Shown: in pieces, positions 1 to 5,643 of the stretch
Numbering within the stretch: position 1 is the first letter of the stretch
Layout of the letters: the number at the start of each line of letters is the position of its first letter
Assembly (NCBI GenBank): GCA_947630385.1
Contig: CANRHG010000026.1
Coordinates: 1-15,878, forward strand
Direction of reading: 5' to 3'
From: an uncultured Eubacteriaceae bacterium
GTDB taxonomy: Bacteria > Bacillota > Clostridia > Eubacteriales > Eubacteriaceae
DNA: 15,878 nucleotides
Program-made: the position numbers and the translations under genes
The notes under the pieces: generated by a model
Told to the model about the DNA's origin: nothing
What the model saw: the letters and a program-made list of their open reading frames with translations, nothing else
Databases searched by the model: none

Positions 1-420
1 AGTAAAGACGAATACGTCTTATGAGATTTCGAAAAAGTTTGTAATAGCTCTATCAAAAAGTAAGCAACAGACGACCAAAGAACCTAAGACACTAAACTCA
101 AGATCAAAAAGCAAAGCTAAACCTTAAATCTTAAGATTCCCAATCTCACCATGAAGCTACTTTTAAATCTCTAACCAAAGTAAAGTGCCTCGACAAAAAG
201 GATCTGAGCTTAAATAGTAGGTCTTGGAAGTCCAAAAACTCACAAAAGCATAGGTAAGCTTAATACCACCGACCAGCTTATCTTCAATTTCTAAATTCCT
301 ACTGAATCAATGGAGAAAGAAGATCAGGGATTTACGAATAAAGCAAAAAGGACAACGTTAAAATACGTGAAAATCCGGGTAAAAAGTAAATTCAAATGTT
401 TCCACTTTTGTGGCGGCATC
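1..420 (-). pseudogene. Degenerate reading frame, possibly a transposase remnant
   Basis: Read on the minus strand, this AT-rich stretch gives a mostly protein-like frame of about 135 codons interrupted by several stops (for example just before RCPFC and after LLWLEI). It contains a CPFC pair followed by a basic, aromatic-rich run ending in KTYYLSSDPF, which recalls the zinc-ribbon N-terminus of some insertion-sequence transposases. No start, no end and no inverted repeats can be defined, and it runs off the left edge. The plus strand has no convincing gene either. The assignment rests on general resemblance only; it may simply be non-coding DNA. Confidence 0.25.
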
Positions 421-430
421 TTAAATTTAA

Positions 431-477
431 AAACAAAAAAAGCCCGGAGCCTCTTAAAACTTAAGAGACTTCGAGCT
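431..477 (-). terminator. Rho-independent terminator, minus strand
   Basis: A hairpin with a perfect 7-bp core (451-457 with 461-467, loop 3) is extended outward by further pairs to 441 and 477, with a few mismatches. On the minus strand it is followed by a run of seven U, then G and more U. It ends whatever is transcribed leftward from about 530. Confidence 0.7.
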
Positions 478-527
478 AACCAAATACCAACAGAAGCAAT
501 TGCATAAACGATGAATAATATGCAGTA
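433..527 (-). ncRNA. Candidate small RNA between promoter and terminator
   Basis: A minus-strand promoter is visible at 533-561: a perfect TTGACA (556-561), a 17-base spacer, a TG pair one base before TTTATT (533-538). About 95 bases downstream lies the strong terminator at 431-477. The RNA between them holds no convincing gene. An ATG at 568 opens a 30-codon frame ending in LLLLVFG, but it starts upstream of the promoter and has no ribosome binding site. Inside the transcript only a nine-codon frame is possible. The unit resembles a free-standing small RNA. No known RNA family is recognised, and the -10 box is imperfect. Confidence 0.35.
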
Positions 528-532
528 TTTGG

Positions 533-561
533 AATAAACCACATCCTCGGAATTTTGTCAA
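533..561 (-). promoter_or_regulatory. Putative sigma-A promoter for the small RNA
   Basis: TTGACA at 556-561 is separated by 17 bases from TTTATT at 533-538 on the minus strand; a TG one base before the -10 box strengthens it. The -35 box also forms part of a small hairpin (549-566, seven pairs around TGTC). Confidence 0.4.
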
Positions 562-567
562 ATTCCA

Positions 568-1020
568 TGGCCGTCCGGAATAAAACGGCTCAGTGTTGCC
601 TGCTACATGGAAAATGCGAAAGTAAGTTGCGGATTTTAAGAATATCGTGCCAAGATAATTGAATTAATTATTGCGTTTATAACCTTCCTAGTTAGGTTTA
701 CTATGAATAATATACATTTTCTTTGCTTAATATGCATTTCTTTCAGTTTGGTTTATTTCAAATGAAACTGTTTGACATGAATAAAATTCATAAAAATTGG
801 TTAAAATTCAAAAGTTGTATCAATCAAAAGAAAAACTAGAAAGGTTAATTTGAGAGAGTCTGGGATAACACCTGTATTTAGGAAAGAGGAGCCTGATAAC
901 CGACCATCTATAGTTAAGATTTATTAGCTTCCTAATTTTTTACAACTGTGCATTAGACAGCCTCTTTCTTTTTCGAAGTTTTTCAATCAGACGAAAGTAA
1001 AAAAATATCTGTTTTAAAAC
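568..1020. other. Gene-free AT-rich stretch
   Basis: No coding frame with a ribosome binding site is seen. It contains a small hairpin around 571-590 (GCCGT with ACGGC) and two overlapping alternative long-range pairings: TTAGGAA at 878-884 with TTCCTAA at 929-935, followed by six T; and AAAGAGG near 884-890 with CCTCTTT near 961-967, followed by a T-rich run. Either could be a plus-strand terminator or a remnant of a structured RNA, but the loops are long. Otherwise nothing recognisable. Confidence 0.4.
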
Positions 1021-1041
1021 CTAAAACCTTGGTATGATAAA

Positions 1042-1165
1042 TATAAAAGAAGGAGGTCTTTGAAGCCACCTCTGAATTAGTTAAAATTACCTAATTCATT
1101 TTTTGGCGACGGAATTAGGTGGATTATTATAATTGAACTCAGATTTTTTGCTTTGTTCTGAGTCC
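1042..1165 (+). ncRNA. Orphan antitoxin-type antisense RNA copy
   Basis: This is the left copy of the duplication. It keeps an extended -10 box (TGGTATGAT, 1030-1038), the 5' hairpin (about 1053-1072) and the 3' hairpin (AACTCAG with CTGAGT, about 1136-1163), but the 3' hairpin is followed by the next unit's promoter rather than a U-run, so termination would be weak and transcripts may read into the second copy. On the opposite strand only a toxin C-terminal tail remains, without membrane segment, start or ribosome binding site. It is therefore either a decaying remnant or a spare antitoxin RNA. Confidence 0.45.
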
Positions 1166-1175
1166 CTGGTATAAT
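1148..1175 (+). promoter_or_regulatory. Promoter of the type I antitoxin RNA
   Basis: A perfect extended -10 box, TG at 1167-1168 and TATAAT at 1170-1175, preceded at 16 bases by TTGCTT (1148-1153). Transcription would start near 1182, inside the end of the convergent toxin transcript. Confidence 0.65.
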
Positions 1176-1183
1176 AAGTTATA

Positions 1184-1211
1184 GAAAAAAGAGGCATTTA
1201 TAGACGCCTCT
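1184..1211 (-). terminator. Terminator of the small toxin gene
   Basis: On the minus strand, the stem AGAGGC/GCCTCT (1190-1195 with 1206-1211) is followed by six U. It lies 19 bases past the toxin stop codon. Confidence 0.65.
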
Positions 1212-1229
1212 AGAATTAGTTAAATAAGT

Positions 1230-1427
1230 CTAATTCATGTTCGGCGTTTTCGAATTAGGCTTGATGTTATTGGACTCAGGATCATCAGTTTTGTTCTGCT
1301 CTGAGTCCTTTTTTATTGTTTTAAGTAAATGTACAGTAATTATTATTTTTTGAATCAGAATCACGAATAATATCATGAGAACAATCGAAGTAAATAAAAT
1401 ACTTAAAATCTCAAAAGCATCAATCAT
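1230..1427 (-). CDS. Small membrane toxin, type I (TxpA/holin-like toxin type)
   Basis: A 65-residue protein with one long hydrophobic helix (about residues 5-30, FEILSILFTSIVLMILFVIL) followed by a basic patch and a charged, asparagine-rich tail. This is the plan of the short membrane-inserting toxins of type I toxin-antitoxin systems (TxpA, BsrG, putative holin-like toxins), which depolarise the membrane or disturb the cell envelope. The start is firm: ATG at 1427-1425 follows a near-perfect AAGGAGG (1435-1441) at seven bases. A terminator follows, and a convergent antisense RNA (1182-1314) covers the 3' third of the frame. An extended -10 box upstream at 1518-1526 would give a leader of about 85 bases. 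Family membership is judged from length, topology and context; the sequence itself is too short for certainty, and a non-toxic membrane peptide cannot be excluded. Confidence 0.65.
   Translation of the reverse strand: MIDAFEILSILFTSIVLMILFVILIQKIIITVHLLKTIKKDSEQNKTDDPESNNIKPNSKTPNMN
1272..1314 (+). terminator. Terminator of the antitoxin RNA
   Basis: A perfect 8-bp stem GGACTCAG/CTGAGTCC (1272-1279 with 1301-1308), with an inner CAG/CTG pairing, followed by six T and further T-rich sequence. Confidence 0.75.
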
Positions 1428-1517
1428 AATCCTTCCTCCTTCTCACTGAATTTTCTCAACAGTTAAATGCAGCATTCTGTTTTTTTGAATAATCGTATAA
1501 CTACAGCTTCTTTAAAA

Positions 1518-1526
1518 ATTGTAGCA
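1518..1526 (-). promoter_or_regulatory. Putative extended -10 of the toxin promoter
   Basis: On the minus strand TGC precedes TACAAT (1518-1523). No good -35 box is seen at 17 bases, as is acceptable for an extended -10 promoter. It lies about 90 bases before the toxin start. Confidence 0.35.
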
Positions 1527-1583
1527 AGTGGGGATTTTCTAATTGATTTTTTCTAGTAGACTTTATTAGATTAACTCGTACAA

Positions 1584-2513
1584 TTACTTTATGTTTTTTT
1601 GGGTTATATGAGCATAGATTTGATCTTCAGTCAAAATTTTATCGTAATCGGATGTATGTACCTTAGATCCTCTTATATCTGAAATTAGATTTCTTAAAAA
1701 TTTATCGAAATCAGGATTTACTTTAGCTAGAGTATTAATTGTTTTCCAATCAAGATTTTCATGGAAAGTGGCCGGAAATAGAACTGAGCTTTTTTTGATA
1801 TCATTTACATCAAGTTTTATAAAACCAATCCCAAAAGCATCATTCAGTTTTATCATTTCCTCTTGTAATGTTTCATCAAATTGATAATACGGAGAAACAA
1901 GGTAACCTTCATTAGCCCAACTTGAATTTGAAACTGCCTGAAAATAAGACTCTCTTAAGTTACCAATAGTTATCTTCTTTTTCATTTCAAACGAAAAAAG
2001 ACGATATAAGCTATCATAAAATAATTTTGAAAGGTCAATCGTTTCATTTTTTAAATTATTAAAAGGCAGATAGGCCCCAACCAAATCAGGATGTATCCAC
2101 TTATTTAGACCCTTTTCTTTCTTCTCTGAACCTTCATGATAAATTGTTTTAGTAATGCAGTTAAAGTGATTATCATGAAAAGCAAAGTAAGATAGTAAAG
2201 GATGAAGATCTCGTTCATTGTAATTTTTACAATTCGAACTTACCTTTTCTGGTCTTTTTATATCTAATCTCGAACTATCAAAACCATCTTTTAAATAAAA
2301 CTTACCCTCTCCCTCAACTTTTCCAAAAATCGTATCTGGTTTTTTCATATTAGTATAGATTTGAGCCAGAATAGTATTAGCAGGTGTCTTACCGTTTAAA
2401 TTAGTCTCTTTATCGAGACCGAGTTCTATTGCTTTTTCCCAAATTTCTTCACCGGATAGAGGGTATTCACTATCTTTTAAAATTTTCTCCGCTAATTTTA
2501 GAGAACTTAACAT
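1584..2513 (-). CDS. HrgA-family HARE-HTH domain protein, possible nuclease
   Basis: A 309-residue protein. Residues 1-75 match the HARE-HTH domain (winged helix shared by HB1, ASXL and restriction endonucleases): LAEKILKDSEYPLSGEEIWE, then GKTPANTILAQIY. The rest matches the HrgA family (COG2958): ERDLHPLL (100-107), GLNKWIHPDLVG (135-146), LRESYFQAVSNSSWANEGY (186-204). PD at 142-143 and FEMK at 175-178 could be the PD and ExK of a PD-(D/E)XK nuclease core; this is an inference. HrgA of Helicobacter pylori replaces a restriction endonuclease gene at some loci, and family members often lie near restriction-modification or defence genes; no methylase is visible here. ATG at 2513 has AAAGGAA about eight bases upstream. 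It is AT-rich like the surrounding accessory DNA and stands alone, with no visible operon partner. Confidence 0.75.
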   Translation of the reverse strand: MLSSLKLAEKILKDSEYPLSGEEIWEKAIELGLDKETNLNGKTPANTILAQIYTNMKKPDTIFGKVEGEGKFYLKDGFDSSRLDIKRPEKVSSNCKNYNERDLHPLLSYFAFHDNHFNCITKTIYHEGSEKKEKGLNKWIHPDLVGAYLPFNNLKNETIDLSKLFYDSLYRLFSFEMKKKITIGNLRESYFQAVSNSSWANEGYLVSPYYQFDETLQEEMIKLNDAFGIGFIKLDVNDIKKSSVLFPATFHENLDWKTINTLAKVNPDFDKFLRNLISDIRGSKVHTSDYDKILTEDQIYAHITQKNIK

Positions 2514-2788
2514 AACTAATTCCTTTAATAAAATAAAACCTCAATTTATTAAACCGATTAAAAACAGATCAAGCTTTTATTCTTGATTTAATTTTTATAT
2601 AAACGTTTTCAGTAAGTTATAAAACTAGATAATTCGACGAACAACTATCGGAAAATAACTTCTGTTTAATATTATATATAATCTGTTTATGCTTTTATAA
2701 ATTAATCGAGTAAGGGGCTTACCTTTAAGATTAGACCGTAAACTTGATCAATTACAAATGAAGCAACTGTTCTTTTTTCCGCTTCTCC
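2514..2788. other. AT-rich intergenic stretch
   Basis: It separates the divergent hrgA-like gene and the 55-aa protein gene. It should hold the hrgA-like promoter (TTGATC with TAATAA at short 15-base spacing is the best, weak candidate). Only trivial hairpins are seen, and no gene. Confidence 0.4.
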
Positions 2789-2817
2789 TTGTTAAGCCAG
2801 TCGTTTTTGGGTATAAA
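2789..2817 (+). promoter_or_regulatory. Putative promoter of the 55-aa protein gene
   Basis: TTGTTA (2789-2794) and TATAAA (2812-2817) are 17 bases apart. A second TATAAT at 2855-2860 lies directly against the ribosome binding site and is less likely to be used. Confidence 0.45.
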
Positions 2818-2870
2818 ATTTTAACACACAGAAGAAAAATTTAGTAAAATCTTGTATAATGGAGGAAGCA

Positions 2871-3038
2871 ATGAGTCAAGACAAAACTGTAGAAGAAAGA
2901 ATCAAAGAAGCCAAAGAACAGGGCAAAGCGGAAGCCCATAAAGAACACATCGAAACCATCACGCAGTTCTTGGAACAAAACAAAGGCAATTTCTCACAGG
3001 CTCAGCTGGATTTAATCCAGGACGCGTTTGGCCTCTAA
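2871..3038 (+). CDS. Small charged protein, 55 aa, unknown function
   Basis: I do not recognise a family. The frame starts at ATG 2871, five bases after GGAGG (2861-2865), and ends with two consecutive stop codons. The peptide is highly charged and predicted helical: a Lys/Glu-rich first half (EERIKEAKEQGKAEAHKEH) and a second amphipathic part (QFLEQNKGNFSQAQLDLIQDAFGL). There is no membrane segment and no cysteine. It has its own promoter (2789-2817) and terminator (3087-3113), so it is a single-gene unit. Its base composition is richer in GC than the DNA to its left and resembles the housekeeping genes to its right. The clear ribosome binding site, tandem stops and flanking signals make it a real gene. 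It could be a small regulatory or stress protein, but nothing shows this. Confidence 0.7.
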   Translation: MSQDKTVEERIKEAKEQGKAEAHKEHIETITQFLEQNKGNFSQAQLDLIQDAFGL

Positions 3039-3086
3039 TAAACACGTTAAATATTAAGCTTCATTTCATGATTTCATTTTTTTCAG

Positions 3087-3113
3087 ACCGTAGCGCACGC
3101 TGCGGTTTTCCTT
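3087..3113 (+). terminator. Terminator after the 55-aa gene
   Basis: ACCGTAGC (3087-3094) pairs with GCTGCGGT (3099-3106, one G-U pair) around a four-base loop, then TTTCCTTTT. Confidence 0.65.
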
Positions 3114-3194
3114 TTCTCCGAAAATTTGCAAACGATGCAGCCAAATTTAAGATAAATTAAGTCAGTTTTACTAACTTTAATTAATTTTTCTCTA

Positions 3195-3222
3195 TTTCAC
3201 TTCCGCCCGTTTGCGTTATAAT
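3195..3222 (+). promoter_or_regulatory. metA promoter
   Basis: TATAAT at 3217-3222, with TTTCAC at 3195-3200 sixteen bases upstream. The leader to the metA start is only about 24 bases, which leaves no room for an S-box or T-box riboswitch. Confidence 0.55.
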
Positions 3223-3252
3223 GGTAACATCTTATTTTTTGCAGGAAAGTAT

Positions 3253-4188
3253 ATGCCGATAAAAATACCAAAAGCGCTTCCCGCTTATGAAATCTTAGAA
3301 AATGAAAACATCTTTGTCATGAACGAGGAACGGGCCATGACCCAGGACATCCGACCGCTAAAGATCGCGATCGTCAATCTCATGCCCACCAAGATCGTGA
3401 CCGAGACCCAACTCCTGCGCCTGGTCGGAAACACGCCACTGCAGGTGGATATCACCCTCGTAAGGGTAGAAAGCCACGACTCAAAACACGTTTCCCACGA
3501 GCATATGGAAAGTTTTTACAAAACCTACGACGAGATCAAAGACGATTACTTTGACGGGCTCATCATCACCGGAGCGCCCGTAGAAACGTTGGATTACGAA
3601 GACGTCGACTACTGGAAAGAGCTTTCCGAGATCATGGAGTGGAGCAAAAGTCACGTCTTTTCGACCTTTCACATCTGTTGGGGCGCCCAGGCGGGACTGT
3701 ATTACCACTATGGGATCCCAAAATACGAGCTGCCCAAAAAGCTCTTTGGCGTTTACGACCACGAGATCGTCGACGAAAAGATCCCCTTGTTTCGAGGTTT
3801 TGATGATACGTTTAAAGCCCCACACTCAAGGCACACTTCCGTACGGGAAGAGGACATCAGAAACAATAAGGAACTCACGATCCTTTCGACTTCCAAGGAA
3901 GCCGGCGTCTACGTCGTCAGTGCCAAAAAAGGACGACAGATCTTTGTCATGGGACACTCCGAATACGACAAGGATACGCTGCAACGGGAATACCTACGGG
4001 ACGTTAACAAAGGGCTCGATATTGAAGTACCGAAAAACTACTTCATCGACGACGATCCGGACAAAGGAATAAAGGTCCAGTGGCGAAGCCACGCGAACCT
4101 CTTGTTCTTTAACTGGCTCAACTACTACGTCTACCAGGCAACCTATTACGACCTAAAACAAATCAAAAACGTCGACGAGAAAGAATAA
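3253..4188 (+). CDS. metA: Homoserine O-acetyltransferase (MetA family)
   Basis: This 311-residue enzyme acylates L-homoserine in the first committed step of methionine synthesis. The chosen ATG at 3253 gives the family's standard opening MPIKIPKALPA and follows an AGGAAAG ribosome site; the earlier in-frame ATG at 3211 overlaps the promoter. The catalytic triad is visible: Cys142 (HICWGAQ), His235 and Glu237 (MGHSE). Residue 111 (TGAPVE) is Glu. In published work on MetA enzymes, Glu at this position goes with acetyl-CoA use (as in Bacillus cereus) and Gly with succinyl-CoA (as in E. coli), so acetyl-CoA is the likely donor despite the usual 'O-succinyltransferase' label. The gene is a single transcription unit, converging on the methylthioribose kinase-like gene, with a shared terminator. 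Length is normal. Confidence 0.93.
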   Translation: MPIKIPKALPAYEILENENIFVMNEERAMTQDIRPLKIAIVNLMPTKIVTETQLLRLVGNTPLQVDITLVRVESHDSKHVSHEHMESFYKTYDEIKDDYFDGLIITGAPVETLDYEDVDYWKELSEIMEWSKSHVFSTFHICWGAQAGLYYHYGIPKYELPKKLFGVYDHEIVDEKIPLFRGFDDTFKAPHSRHTSVREEDIRNNKELTILSTSKEAGVYVVSAKKGRQIFVMGHSEYDKDTLQREYLRDVNKGLDIEVPKNYFIDDDPDKGIKVQWRSHANLLFFNWLNYYVYQATYYDLKQIKNVDEKE

Positions 4189-4229
4189 GGCTCAGATCGC
4201 GGTATGAACGATCTGAGCCTTATTTCTTG
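4184..4229. terminator. Long hairpin terminator between convergent genes
   Basis: A perfect 16-bp stem (4184-4199 with 4209-4224, loop nine) starts within the metA stop codon and is followed by TTCTTGT on the plus strand. The AATAA/TTATT ends give short U-runs in both directions, so it probably serves metA and the convergent gene ending at 4255. Confidence 0.75.
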
Positions 4230-4254
4230 TATTGAGCTAAAAATTAACAACAAG

Positions 4255-5526
4255 TCAAACTTCGGCAGCAGCCGTAGTGATCAACTTCGCTGCTTTGGTG
4301 CTATTTTCTATTAAATCCATCATTTCTTCAAGTGTTTGGACGTTTTCCCAGTTAAGAATTAATTGTCTGGCCATCATCAGGCAAACCCGACAGCAATCAA
4401 AGCGCATCTGGTCGTCCTCGATCGTATCGACGTCCGGGAGTTGTCCCAAGGTACCGATTCTTGAAAGGATCTGCGCTCCGGCCGAACCGGTAACCTCCTG
4501 GATAAAATCGCGCATGAGCGACTCGCGGTAACCTTCGTAGTCCCGGTACATGTCTTTGGCGTCTTTTTCCCAACACTCTTTGTAGACTTCGATGTACGTT
4601 TCAATCAAATCGTGGATCGTATCAAAAGCGTACCGGCTGAGTTCTTCCCTTTTTTCTTCGTCAAAGTCATCGACGTAGCCCCAACGGATGTACTCGTATA
4701 AAATACTACCCACGAGATAACCCGTATCGCATGAGGCAAGACCCATATACGTATATTCCTGGTCGATGATCTTCATGTTCTCGTCATCGATCAAGACGTT
4801 GGAGGTGTGAAGATCTCCATGGACCAGGCACTCCGACTTTTTCATGTGCAGGTGACGCATCTTAAGAAGCTCGGTTTGAACGGCTTTGTCGTTCCAGACG
4901 GCTTCCCCCATTGCTTCCCTCTCCGGAGAATAGACCGGTGAGTTTTTCACGTCTCTGTGCGTGTACTGCGTATCGAGAAACAGGAGCACTTCAAAGACCT
5001 GGCGCATTTTCGAGTTCATAAAGTGCTCTTGAAGCCTGCGGTGTTGGACCGGATCCATGTAAATTTCGGACGTATAGAAGTTGGTCTTGGCGATAAACTC
5101 CCCGATCTGCTTTGCAAACTTCGGGAACGTCTTGCCTTTGATCAGCTCCATGCGTAAAACCTTAAGGTCCTTACAGTCTTCGCACAGGTACAGGTGGTTT
5201 TCTTCGTCGATATAGTAAACTTCCGGAATGTAATCCGGAACGATCGCGTGTTTGATCTTCATGATCTCAGCTTCGATCAAATTTCGCGTCTGCTGGATCG
5301 GAAGACCTTTGGCGGTGGGATTTCTCGGATTTTCTCTGGCTTGTTTTAAGATCAGGGAATTGCCGTCTTCATCGTAGATACGGTAGACAAAGTTGATGTA
5401 CCCGTCTCCGTCCTCTTCGCTTTCCCCCATCTCATAAATGCTCAGATTCGCGTCCGGAGCAAAAAAGTCACTGACGCTTTTTACGTATTCGCCTGCGTTT
5501 TCTTTGTTAATTTCTCTATAAGCCAT
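4255..5526 (-). CDS. mtnK: S-methyl-5-thioribose kinase-like (APH-fold) protein
   Basis: The protein has the aminoglycoside-phosphotransferase fold. Visible elements, counted from the chosen start, are a nucleotide-binding lysine in LILKQ (Lys61), the catalytic loop VHGDLHTSNV (235-244, Asp238) and a DQE metal motif (255-257) matching the DPE motif of MtnK. MtnK phosphorylates 5-methylthioribose in the methionine salvage pathway; no mtnA or other salvage gene is nearby, but metA converges on it. I chose ATG 5526 (423 residues) because GGTGGGGGA stands just before it; an ATG at 5571 would add 15 residues of Gly/Ser-rich, non-conserved sequence. The Thr-Ser-Asn after HGDLH differs from the usual TGS of MtnK, so a related sugar or small-molecule kinase is possible. 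A hairpin (GTGGCTCC with GGAGTCAC) lies in the leader before the ribosome site. Confidence 0.75.
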   Translation of the reverse strand: MAYREINKENAGEYVKSVSDFFAPDANLSIYEMGESEEDGDGYINFVYRIYDEDGNSLILKQARENPRNPTAKGLPIQQTRNLIEAEIMKIKHAIVPDYIPEVYYIDEENHLYLCEDCKDLKVLRMELIKGKTFPKFAKQIGEFIAKTNFYTSEIYMDPVQHRRLQEHFMNSKMRQVFEVLLFLDTQYTHRDVKNSPVYSPEREAMGEAVWNDKAVQTELLKMRHLHMKKSECLVHGDLHTSNVLIDDENMKIIDQEYTYMGLASCDTGYLVGSILYEYIRWGYVDDFDEEKREELSRYAFDTIHDLIETYIEVYKECWEKDAKDMYRDYEGYRESLMRDFIQEVTGSAGAQILSRIGTLGQLPDVDTIEDDQMRFDCCRVCLMMARQLILNWENVQTLEEMMDLIENSTKAAKLITTAAAEV

Positions 5527-5578
5527 AGATCCCCCACCGTGACTCCCTGTTTCGTTTATGGAGCCACTCATCTTTCCC

Positions 5579-5587
5579 AGTGTAGCA
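5579..5587 (-). promoter_or_regulatory. Putative extended -10 promoter for mtnK
   Basis: On the minus strand TGC precedes TACACT (5579-5584). A start near 5572 would give a 45-base leader. The 117-base gap to the aldehyde dehydrogenase has no terminator, so read-through is also possible. Confidence 0.35.
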
Positions 5588-5643
5588 AAGGTGATGGCGG
5601 ATAAAAAGAAACAAAACGTCCAAGATACTGAAAATCTTTGATC

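Larger units (their letters stand above)
1028..1314. repeat. Diverged tandem duplication, unit about 137 bp
   Basis: Two units carry the same elements in the same order: extended -10 box (1030-1038 and 1167-1175), a GAGGT or GAGGC hairpin, GAATTAGTTAAA, CTAATTCAT, GGCG, GAATTAGG, and a GACTCAG or AACTCAG...CTGAGTCC hairpin. The -10 boxes are 137 bases apart. On the minus strand both units encode related peptide tails: DSEQSKKSEF...NNPPNS in the left unit and DSEQNKTDDPES.NNIKPNS in the right unit. The right unit is the 3' end of the toxin gene; the left unit lacks any toxin 5' part. Confidence 0.75.
1182..1314 (+). ncRNA. Antisense RNA antitoxin of a type I system
   Basis: A promoter (1148-1175) and a textbook terminator (1272-1314) bound an RNA of about 133 bases with no coding frame of its own. 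It is fully complementary to the last 85 or so bases of the toxin reading frame plus the toxin transcript's 3' end and terminator. This convergent, 3'-overlapping arrangement is the one known for txpA/RatA and bsrG/SR4 in Bacillus subtilis, where the antisense RNA blocks translation or triggers RNase III decay of the toxin mRNA. The 5' hairpin (1190-1211) doubles as the toxin terminator on the other strand. GAATTAG at 1213-1219 and at 1252-1258 both can pair with CTAATTC at 1230-1236, so two alternative folds exist. The role is inferred from layout. Confidence 0.6.

Noticed and set aside
310..507. 65-aa frame on the plus strand and 72-aa frame on the minus strand (324-542)
   Set aside because: Both run through the minus-strand terminator hairpin at 431-477, lack a sensible ribosome site, and resemble no protein family; the minus frame would need a GTG start two bases from its only GAGG.
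1028..1314. CRISPR array
   Set aside because: The repeat has only two diverged units of about 137 bases with no constant repeat and variable spacer pattern; promoter and terminator signals in each unit explain it.
3211..3252. Fourteen-residue longer N-terminus of MetA
   Set aside because: The upstream ATG overlaps the metA promoter's -10 box, has no ribosome site, and adds residues before the conserved MPIKIP start.
3223..3252. S-box or T-box riboswitch before metA
   Set aside because: Only about 24 bases separate the likely transcription start from the ATG, and no terminator-antiterminator pair is present.
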